Shown here piece after piece: positions 22,440 through 32,200 of a stretch of 64,000 nt of DNA (the stretch's first letter is position 1; each line of letters opens with the position of its first letter). The notes under the pieces were generated by a model, which was given only the letters and a program-made list of their open reading frames with translations, made no database searches and was not told the DNA's origin. This DNA is from Apricaphanius iberus. Its lineage: Eukaryota; Chordata; Actinopteri; Cyprinodontiformes; Aphaniidae. A program made the translations under genes and the position numbers. The stretch covers positions 372,001 through 436,000 of the forward strand of contig JAPXFQ010000127.1 of assembly GCA_028564705.1 (NCBI GenBank), in the 5' to 3' direction.

Positions 22440-22660
22440 TTGAAATAACTTGCAGCAAGAAGGTTGTGGGTTGGTATCCCGGCCCAGTGTCTTTCTGCAT
22501 GGAGTTTGCACAGTCCAAAAACATGACTGTCAGGCTAATTGATCACTCTAAATTGTCCTTAGGTGTGAGTGTGTGCGTGCATGGTTGTTTGTCCTGTTTG
22601 TCTCTGTGACCCTGTGATGGTGTACCCCGCCTCTCGCCCGTTGACAGCTGGAGATGCCAA
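22440..22660 (+). mobile_element. tRNA-derived SINE-like element, degenerate
   Basis: The sequence starts GCAGCAAGAAGGTTGTGGG and continues with a box-B-like GGTATCCCGG, then AGTCCAAAAACATG and CTCTAAATTGTCCTTAGG. It ends near GTACCCCGCCTCTCGCCC. I recognise this series from a widespread fish retroposon. It has internal deletions. Confidence 0.55.
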
Positions 22661-23280
22661 CCACTTAAAGCATTTAAAGCATAAAACACAATTTTAGAGG
22701 TACAGAACATATGACACATTAAATCATGTGGCATTCTCGGTATTACTGATCACTTACTCAAAGACAGCTATAAACAGATGTTTTTTTTAGCTTTCATTTA
22801 AAGGAACTCTGTGTTTCAGCAGCTTTGGTCTGGAGTTTATATAGGTAACTGCTAGCTGCTTCTCCATCCCTGCATTGTTTTAAATCTAGCAATTATAAGT
22901 AGACAAGAGTTTGAAGACCTGAGTATTTTGAAGTGTATTCTCTGAGCTTGTGTTATAACTTTAGAACTGGGGTGATGTGTTCTACCTTCTTGGTTCTTGT
23001 GAGGATTCAAGCGTCAGCTTTCCGGATCCACTGTAGCTGTCTTTTGACATGACATTTCAGGCAACTTTTCAGTAATCATTCTGAATAAGATAAATGCATG
23101 GATGAGTTTTTAGAGGTACTGTTGCAACATTAGTTTTTTAATCCTAGAAATGTTCAGGTGATAGGCTGCCTATATTTGTAAAGATTTTTGTCTGTACTGA
23201 GAAGCATATACTTTTAAAAACAATAAATACAAACAAAATAGATACAAACTTTAAAAGTCAGAAAACTTGGTTGCTGTCAA
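22661..23280 (-). mobile_element. Possible LINE 3' remnant
   Basis: The stretch has phrases seen in reversed L2-type 3' ends, such as a GGGGTGATGTGTTCTACCTT-like segment and CTTGTGAGGATTC. It is very diverged, and no frame is recognisable. No gene is seen. Confidence 0.3.
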
Positions 23281-23286
23281 GCAACC

Positions 23287-24910
23287 GACCAGAATCAGAA
23301 TCAGAATCAGAATCAGCTTTAATGGCCAAGTATGACACATACAAGGAATTTGACTCCGGCAACTTTTCTCTCCAGTACAGAACTTAAATAAGTGAAATAA
23401 AAAAGGAAATAAAAATAAATACAAATAAATAATAAAGGATAATATGTACACCAAACCAGGGTTATTGTACACTGAGTATATACAGCAGTGCAGAGTTTTA
23501 GTTTATTGTTCATGGGAATGGACTCACACTCTGTGACTATTCAGAGTTCATCAGAGCGACAGCCTGGGGGAAGACACTGTTCTTATGTCGGGTGGTTTTG
23601 GCGTACAGGGCTCTGTAACGCCGGCCTGAGGGGAGGAGCCTAAGCAGGTTGTGGCCAGGGTGTGAGGGGTCAGTGGTGATTTTTCTGGCCCGCTTCCTGA
23701 CCCTGGCCCGGAATAGGTCCTGAATGGAGGGAAGATCAGTACCTATGATCCTCTCTGAGGACCTGACTGTTCTCTGCAGTCTGTCCCTGTCTTGCCTGGT
23801 GGCGGATCCGAACCAGACAGAGATGAATGAGGTCAGGACAGACTGGACTATTGCTGTGTACAGTAGAAGATGGTCAGCAGTTCCTGAGGCAGGTTGAACT
23901 TTCTGAGCTGACGCAGAAAGTACAGCCTTTGCTGGGCCTTCTTCCTTATAGAATCTATGTGGGAGGTCCACTTCAGGTCCCGTGTGATGGTGGATCCTAG
24001 GAACCTGAAAGACTCCACTGTGGGGACTGACCTGTTGGTGATTATGAGAGGAGATGTTGATGGGGGTCTCTTCCTGAAGTCCACTGTCATCTCCACAGTT
24101 TTGAGCGGGTTTAGCTCCAGGTGGTTCTGACTGCACCAGAGGACCAGCTGTTCCACTTCCCTTCTGTACGCAGACTCGTCGCTGTCACGGATGAGTCCAA
24201 TGACGGTGGTGTCATCTGCAAACTTCAGGAGTTTCACAGAAGGGTCTCTTGATGTGCAATCAGTGGTGTAAAGGGAGAAAAGCAGTGGGGAGAGAACGCA
24301 TCCCTGGGGGGCGCCGATGCTGAGGGACCGGTTGCTGGATATGAAGTTACCCAGTTTCACCTGCTGCCTCCTGTCAGTCAGTAAACTGGTAATCCACTGG
24401 CAGGTGGAGGGAGGCACGGTGAGCTGGGACAGTTTTTGGTGGAGGAGCTCTGGAACGATGGTGTTGAATGCAGAGGCGAAGTCCACAAACAGGACCCGAG
24501 CGTAGGTACCTGCAGAGTCCAGGTGGTGCAGGATGTATTGGAGAGCCATATTGACTGCGTCATCCACTGATCTGTTTGCTCTATAGGCGAACTGCAGGGG
24601 GTCTAGCAGGGGATCCGTGATGTCCTTCAGGTGGGACAGCACCAGTCGCTCAAAGGATTTCATGACCACAGATGTCAGGGCGACTGGTCTGTAGTCATTT
24701 AATCCTGTGAAAGGGGAATTCTTGGGAACCGGAATGATGGTGGTTTGAGGCAGGAGGGGACCTCACACAACTCCAGGGAGTTGTTGAAGATCTGAGTGAA
24801 GATGGGAGCCAGCTGGTCAGCACAGACTTTCAGACAGGACGGAGACACTCCGTCAGGACCTGATGCCTTCTTAATCCTCTGGCCTTAATCCTCTCAGCCA
24901 GGTCAAGTAG
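23287..24910 (-). mobile_element. Rex1/Babar-like non-LTR retrotransposon, 5' truncated
   Basis: A frame from 24669 to 23848 encodes a reverse transcriptase. It contains LQFAYRANRSVDDAVNMAL, LFVDFASAFNTI (catalytic block A), GAPQGCVLSPLLFSLYT (block B) and LLKFADDTTVIGL with the catalytic FADD. A frameshift then leads to the C-terminal part (24136-23537) with LTSFISVWFGSA. The 3' UTR ends at a GAATCA hexamer tandem. Upstream to 24910 the ORF continues in damaged form with a TTCCGGTTCCCAAG-like segment. The copy is decayed. Clade naming is from memory of fish elements; it could also be called a CR1/L2-group LINE. Confidence 0.82.
23289..23316. repeat. (GAATCA)n 3' tail of the Rex1-like element
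   Basis: Four tandem hexamers mark the 3' end of the element on the minus strand. Confidence 0.9.
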
Positions 24911-25002
24911 GTCAAGCCAGCCATTTGTTTTGACAAATTATATTTCATAGAAATTAAATATTTTACAAAGTCCACAGCCTTCAAACACGACATGACATCC
25001 AC

Positions 25003-25113
25003 TGGAATTTATAGTGTTGTACTTTGACCAGCAGAGGGAGTAACTCCTAGGCAAAAACAAAATTTTGTTCCAATGGAAATTGTAGTATTGAATTTTTACC
25101 TGCAGAGGGAGGC
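25003..25113. repeat. 71-bp diverged tandem duplication with two CTCF-like motifs
   Basis: Two diverged copies, offset by 71 bp, share TGGAA(T/A)TT.TAGT.TTG and a CAGAGGGAG core. CCAGCAGAGGGA at 25028-25039 fits 11 of 12 positions of the CTCF core CCASYAGRKGGC. CCTGCAGAGGGA at 25099-25110 fits 10 of 12. Both face the same way. Confidence 0.5.
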
Positions 25114-25785
25114 AATAACCCGTTGCAGAAATAAACAAGTGTCCAACAACAGATTTTATGTGTATGATTTTATACAATCATACACATAAATTGATAAATA
25201 ACTTCTTCTTAGGTCAGACTTCCATTTTCCATCAAACGATACAAACAAAAAATAAAGTTACAACATTAAAGCAACAACAAAACACCCATGGTGATTGCAG
25301 AAATAAGAGTATGAATGATGAATCATGTATCAGAACAAAGGCTGGAATTAAATTGTTTTTCACCTAAATACCATTGTAACATGGCAAAACATAGCTTTAC
25401 ATTTTTTGTTGGGTGAAGGTTTTAATTGTTTCCTGAAGAAACAATTAAAACGGTGTCTTGCATTAGAATCTTCTGCCTCAGACCAAAGATTTCAGTAGAA
25501 TTAGCACAGAAAACCTGAAAGACATTGTCGGATTTGTGGTAATCAGTATAAACCTGATCAATGTTCACACCTACAAACAATACAATCATTACCACCAAAA
25601 GGCCAGTCAGCATAGCACCCTTGATAGAACTATAACTGCGCTTATCCTACTCAGTATCACATGAAATGGTTCCTGCATCTAATCAGAATGTCTCTTGGGT
25701 AAACTCCTTTGTATGAGTTCTTTGCACATCCTACTGGAGGAGGAGAACATGGGCCAGATCCAAAACCTACTGGACAGATTATGGG

Positions 25786-25985
25786 TAGTCTAAGACAGTC
25801 ACGCTTTTCTACATCTGGCCCATGGCTCCCCTACTGTCAAAAAATAACAATGAAAGTCAATGGAGCGATAAAGTTATTTTATGATAACATTTGAAATGAT
25901 GTCCGTGAATTTTTAAGGCACTTTTTGATGCAAAGAAAGCAATTATTTTTGATCGCCGGCAAAAGTAACTTTAGGTTTTATGTGA
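25786..25985. repeat. Unclassified dispersed repeat, copy A
   Basis: It shares ordered blocks with 45689-45900 in the same orientation: CTACTGTCAAAAAA, GTCAATG followed by GCGATAAA, ATGTCCGTGAATTTT, AGAAAGC and GCCGGCAA followed by AAAAGT. I do not recognise the family and see no coding frame. Confidence 0.6.
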
Positions 25986-25989
25986 AAAC

Positions 25990-27655
25990 ACATAGTGGAC
26001 TACAATTTAAGAAGAAAAAGAAAATAGCCATAAACAAGCTTCCGCCCCTTCCCCCAGAATGAATGAAAGGACCGTTAAAAAAGGAGATAACCAAAATAAA
26101 TCTGACCATGTGGAAAGTGGCAGCTATGCTGGGGGACAAACAGTCGGTTGAGTGAGAGCCAGCATGGAGGAGAAACTCTACAAAGTCTCCGCAAGTGTTA
26201 GCAGTGCTAGCTCCGTCACATTATGTATGCAACTTCTGATTTGTAGTCATTGTAATTATGAATTTTTACAAGTAAATAAATCACAGATAACATGACAAAC
26301 ACTCTCAAAACGCAAATTATTAGTTATCGTTTAAATTGAATTACAACATACATATGATTCAGGATATAAGACAAAGCGAAAAATAATTTATTACTCCTTT
26401 GACTGTCGTTCATTTTTTTCAGCCATGGGACCCATGGGCAGACCGGAAGGGGAGGAGAATAGACTCCCTGTTCCTTTCTTCTGGCCTGAGTATGCTTTGG
26501 AACCCTCCAGAAAGATATGAAGTGTGTTGCTGAGGAGAGATAGAATTCCTTCATGGCAGGATCTCAGATCCAAAAAGTGTCTGGCATACCAGATAATGTA
26601 CATATATAATAATATATACATATATGATGTGCAGAATTCCATGTGAGGATTTTCCATCTTCTTCACATGCATTCACAAGTGTTTTCCATTTGAATTCAGC
26701 TTCATATCAGTCCAAAAACATTTGAGTCTCTTTAACTGGTGACTCCTAATTTCACTAAAGGAGAGATGTGCATAATTTCCTATGTTTATGCTGTGTTTGA
26801 TCTGCAGTGTATCCACAATAGAACCATTACAGTAAATCTAACTTCCAGGCTGTTGATAACACTAAACATAAAGAGAGCAATCATTATTGACTAAAGATTA
26901 AGCCAATCTGCAAGTTTCAGAACTGAGAATTTTGTTTCTGTTCTATTCAGTTTAATTATTACATCTCAGAGATCACATAAAAGTCTGCAACACTGGAATT
27001 TCTTGCAAATTCTATGCCCCAGAGGTTTATATTCATGAAGTTTTTAATTTACAGAGTAAACAACTCATCCTATTAGAGTAGAAACATAAATAACAACAAA
27101 ATAATTAACACACACTCGTGAAATGGTTTGTCTGCAGCTCCCCCGCAGTCCGGGAGACATGACTCTAAAGGTCAAGTTCGGTTGGAATTGGTCTTTCATC
27201 AGGCTCATCTGCTAAAATCTCATTTGTGAGTGAGTTAGACAGCCAACATGCTGGGAGGAAGATAACTTTGAGATCTAAATTATTATTATTATGACAAGAC
27301 TGAAAGGTGTTTTAGTCACTTAACTTGGTCATGCTTTTCAATGCAGAAAGTCCATGTTGAAATTGTGATCATTTATTTATTAAACATTGTTTGCAGTCGT
27401 AGTGTGCATGAAATCTGACCCCAGCACACACGCAGCAGACAATAATAACTATCAGCAAATTATAGCAGCCAACATGAATATTAGACTGAAGGATTCCTTC
27501 CCTCTAATGAATACATCTAATTACATTTTTTATTTGATGTCTAGAAACTAAATAATAGCTTCAAAGCATTGTTTTTAAATAATATCCCTACAAATCAGAA
27601 ATATATATTTTTATCTAATGTATAGATAGTTTTATCAATATTAGGCTTTGTTTGA
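25990..27655. other. Intergenic stretch without a recognised feature
   Basis: AT-rich spacer between ASRGL1 and KHDRBS2. The open frames near 26324-26672 show no known domain and have no splice context. The parts 24911-25002 and 25114-25785 are also featureless. Confidence 0.5.
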
Positions 27656-27659
27656 GAAG

Positions 27660-28345
27660 TCAAGCTCTGTTGAATGGGGGTGTCCTGCTGCCCTAAGAGC
27701 AGGCTAAAGACTTACCTTTTTAACCGAGCTTTTAACTAATTATTATTTATTAATATATATTTTAACTGTTCAGCATATTTTACCTGATTTCATTTTTAGT
27801 TAAGCTTTTAGTTCTTTATTTATTAACCTGCCTTGCATTTTTATCTTGATACTATCTTGTCATTGTTTTACACTTATTATTTTAAACCTTATTCACTTTA
27901 TATTTTATAAACTTTATATTTGAACTTATTTTAATCTTTCTTGCCAGTATTTCCTCTCTGGGGGCCCCCTGCATCGGGGGTGGTGGTCGGCTGCGGCTGC
28001 CTGGGTGCCCCCCAGGTAGTGCTTGGGTGGAGGTGGGGGTACCAGCCCTCCCTCCTCTTGGCGCCCTGGGTCAGTGCCTTGGCTGCTGTTGTTGATCCGC
28101 TGCTGCCGATACAGATGGCTCCCATGATGGAATTTCCTGACTCATCTGTGCTCAGCACTGTGTGTGTGTGCGTGTATGTGTGTGTGTGTGTATGTATGTC
28201 TGATGGGTTGGGTGGAGGGTGTAGTGTCGTTGATGATTTTATTTTTTAAGGGGGATTGTGGGGTTATTTTAAATCTGTAAAGCACTTTGAGAAACTGTGT
28301 TTGAAAAGCGCTTCGTAAATCAAGCTTGCTTTGATTTGATCAGCT
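27660..28345 (+). mobile_element. L2-like LINE 3' end
   Basis: It begins with a reverse transcriptase C-terminal remnant ending in an AAAGACTTACCTTTTTAACC-type segment. After AT-rich 3' UTR comes a GC-rich block (27985-28135). It closes with CTGTAAAGCACTTTGAGAAA and a GAAAAGCGCTTCGTAAAT tail typical of fish L2 3' ends. It is the same family as 18575-19790, on the opposite strand. Confidence 0.55.
28159..28198. repeat. (TG)n microsatellite
   Basis: An interrupted TG repeat inside the LINE 3' UTR. Confidence 0.9.
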
Positions 28346-28739
28346 CTGCTCTTAAACCAACAACATTTCAAATATACCTAAAATTTCAAGCAGAGGTCGT
28401 TACCATGGAGAACAAAAAATCCCCACTCTCAATGAGCACATTCCTTTGTTAATTTTGGTAATTAACAGACACTCATAAATTACTATTTAATTTGTAAGAA
28501 GTTTGAAAAAGATGAACTCACCATATATCAGATGAAAAATGTATATCCTACTGCAATGTTCAATACTGCAAGTAGAACAAAGGTTAATCTATTTTACTTT
28601 TAAAGGCTACCTTATCAGCTGACGTTTGTTTCTCTCTTTTTTTCTTCTTCTTTTTAATCTGGGAACATCCTGCCTCCTTCTAACTCACTTAATCTCTTTG
28701 AAAAATGAATTTATCGGATAAGCCTGTAACATTACTTTA

Positions 28740-29190
28740 CCAGTCATACATCTTGCACGAACAAGTGCGATCTTCGGCGCGCAGATGGTTTACGCTCGGA
28801 TGGGGACCTGGCTGATTCTTCATCAGCACCACTTCTATACAGAATGTAGCCAATAATGTTGCTGAGGAGCGCGGGAGGGGGAGCGCAGGCTGCAGACCCC
28901 CTGAGTCTGAAGAGAGTCTGGCGGCTTCTTTACAGAGGAGAGGCAGCGGCGGCAGAGATGGGCTCACACCACTGATTACTGCTCATCCTCCACTCAGCTT
29001 CTCTCGCAGATCTGGAACGACTACATTTTTTCAGGAGGGTTTTATTTTTCTTGTGGTTCTGCTTAGACGGACAGACACCCACTTGCAGCCACCTGAAAGC
29101 GATCTGAGAAAGATTTTAATTTACATTCCGACGCTCACTTCTCCCGAGGTCTCACCTGCACTACCGCTGGAGAGGCTCGTTGTGATCATA
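28740..29190 (+). promoter_or_regulatory. KHDRBS2 promoter / 5' UTR region
   Basis: Base composition becomes GC-richer here than in the flanks, with a GC-box-like GAGCGCGGGAGGGGGAGCGC at about 28867-28887. The frame upstream of the ATG stays open back to 29053, but homology starts only at 29191. The transcription start cannot be fixed by eye. Confidence 0.5.
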
Positions 29191-29281
29191 ATGCATCCGG
29201 ATAAGTGCTTACCTGAACTGATGGCGGAGAAAAACAACCTGGACCCTTCTTTTGTCCATGCGGTTCGGCTTCTGGCAGACG
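29191..29281 (+). CDS. khdrbs2: KHDRBS2 coding exon 1
   Basis: It encodes the QUA1 dimerisation segment with LPELMAEK, LDPSFVHA and RLLAD. The ATG at 29191-29193 fits the length of mammalian KHDRBS2. Donor GTAAGTC follows at 29282. Confidence 0.93.
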
Positions 29282-32200
29282 GTAAGTCAGGTAGCATATT
29301 TAATCTAATCTGTTCTGAGCCTTGCCTATTGTCACCGTGCAACATTTATCTGTAAGCATTGACAGACTTTACTTCAGTTCATGAGCGCTACTGAGATTTG
29401 GTTTACTTCGGAACTTTGCAGAATCTCTGCAAACACGGAGAATAAAGGGTGCAAGTCAAAGAGTTATCACCCGAAAAGCTCCAAACATGTTTCATATATA
29501 GCTGCAAAAAACCACTAACAATAAATTGGATTGGATTTTTTAAACTATTCTCTAACTTTTGCCTCCTTAAATCCATCTTCTTGATTTGAAATGAAAATAA
29601 ACAGAAAATGGCTTGATACTAGCCAAGATCTCTTGGAGAATATAATACATAGTATATAAATATTACAATAAAAACCCACAGTTTAAGATTTAACATGACA
29701 AAAAAAAAAATCACAAAGTTGAAACAGCATAAAAAATTTGATTGGAACACAAATAGTTTGGGAAAAGACAGACTGATCAAAAAGGATTTGGAAACAGTGA
29801 CGTTTTTATCTTGCAGTAATAAAATGCAGCATTTAAGTTTTTAAGTTGTTTTTTTTAATTTGTGGTTATCTTTTGTTTTCTTGTTGTACTCATGTCCGTA
29901 TTTTAACATCGTGTGTTTCTCAGTACCAAGGTTCACAGATGTTTTAAAAGGTTACAGTCCTTAACACGACCAAAGTTGGTAATTAAACTGTGTTTAATTA
30001 TATGCTGGGAAATGTGATGGAGTGGCCATTCATCTCCAACCATATGGACATAGAACAGCACAGCCCTCCTCCACCTGTTGCTGCACACGGTCAGTCAGTG
30101 GTCTGAAAGAACACAAAAAAACAAAAAAAACTTCCCACTAAACTGAATTGGGTTGATTTAGCAATAATGTATTTTGTTGAGTGAACTAAATGTAAAAATG
30201 TTTGGTCAACCTAATACATTCAGGTTGCTTAATTTCCAGCTCTAACTAAACATGATTACAATAGTTTCAGTAATACGATTCCTTCACTTTTTTCATGAAA
30301 AACAGGGAATTGGCAGGTATTTATAATATTATAATACTTTTTAGTTAACACTGGAAATGAAGTCATATACGTATATCATTATAAACAACATTTTTGAGTT
30401 ATTGTGTAGCAAAGTGGTTAGTGGGGTGCTCAGAAAACAGAGGCCCTTTTATGAGTTTGAGTCCGTCCCCTGCTGTTTATATTTAGTTCACTCAACTAAA
30501 TTTATTATTGGTAAATCAACCCAAATCAGTTAAGTTCACTCAACAAGTTCATTATTGCTAAATCAACCCAAATCAGTTGTATGGAAATGTTTTTTTTGTT
30601 TGTTTTTCTTTTGAGTGATGGCAAGCACACTGCATCCTTGGTTATCAGGGAAATACATGAATATGTTTGGAAATAGTTCTTATGGCAAAAGACAGAACTG
30701 GTGTGGATGGGCACATATTTCTTATTTGGGTTTTCTGATCAGTTTTAAAACTTCACTTGGCAGCCTAAAGTTTTTTAGTGTTTAGCAGTAGATGATACAG
30801 AAGAAATCTGCACCATAAGTGGTTCAAATCTACTGCTAATATAGATGATGTTTATCCTATAATTTTCATTATCCAGTTTCAACATAACACTGAAAAACTT
30901 GTATACAGAAAATTGATTGTAAATAAAACAATGTATTTAAATAGTATACCAGGAGTAGTAGGCCTGTTTTTTATTTTCCCATTTTAAAATAAAAGCAATT
31001 AGATCAGGTACGTAAATGTAATGTACATTTTTGTTTTAAAACTTTGTGTAAATACTAGACAATTTAAAGCTGGTATATTTTGCACTGAGATATGTATTTG
31101 CATGTTTACTTCCAGCCTACAGTATATGAAGCTTTCCCCAAAATCATCCCAAAACATGCATTAGGTTAATCTGTGACTAACTCTGCATTAATTACTGTAA
31201 GGAATGTACACATGCATGCTCTTTTTCTCATGTGTCTCATTTTTTGCAATGAACTATTTGCCTACAAGTTACAGTAGAAGTAATAATAGGTATAATAGTG
31301 GGGGAAATGAATGGGTGATTACAGTACATTTTATAAAATAATGTAAATATAGTCCAGTCTAATATGTAATAAAAAAAATGGAAAATGCACATAATGACCT
31401 TAAAGTTTCTTCATGCTCTCACAATTAAGAATAATTTGTCCTTGTAAAGAGTTTTAATTCATACCATTTTCACATTTGTACCCATGTGAAAAGTACATAT
31501 GTTTAAAGGAAACTTGCACATCCAAGTGTTGGTGTGAGAGTAATGTATTTTAACTGGACAGGATATTTGTACTGTGCTGTTTGGTCCCCCCTCCCTTTTG
31601 TGTTTTTGCTGAAATGTGTTGATGAGACACCTGACAGTGCCGCTTTTGGCGCTTACTGGAGTGCAGATGGGATCATCTGTCACGCTACATTTTGCCAGAT
31701 TTTCTCGAGGCTGACTCACATGCACAAAAAGTGAAAGCAAGAAAAAACATGTTAAATAGGATATTAAGATGCTGTCCTGTGTAAGAACTCATCCAATGGT
31801 GTTTTCAAGCTGTTTTTGTGTGCATTCACTTGCTCTTCACTTGACCATAATTAACAGCACAGAGTGCTGTAGCTTTATAGACAGATAGAAAATATACTGA
31901 AATAGGTGGCATTACAGTTGTGTGGTTTTCCTCCATTCGTTGTGAAAACTTTAATTTAAATTAATTATCCATTATTCTGGACAACCACCTCTGGAAATGT
32001 TTTAAAGTTCTGCAGTTTTATTAATCTGAGGTAACAGCTGGTATTTATTTTTTCCCAAAACTCGTTTGTCAGCCTTTACTCATTGATGATGCAGAATCCT
32101 GCATACCTGCAGGCAGCAAGATAAACTGCTTTCAACAATTTATTGATTTAGTTATTTATCACTGAACACAAAGACGTCTAAAACCTACATTATTCATTTC

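Noticed and set aside
22440..22660. tRNA gene
   Set aside because: The promoter-like boxes belong to a tRNA-derived SINE; there is no cloverleaf with paired arms.
23537..24136. Long minus-strand frame of 199 codons as a separate gene
   Set aside because: Its second half is the C-terminal part of the Rex1-like ORF after a frameshift; the first half is out of register with the retrotransposon ORF. It is not a host gene.
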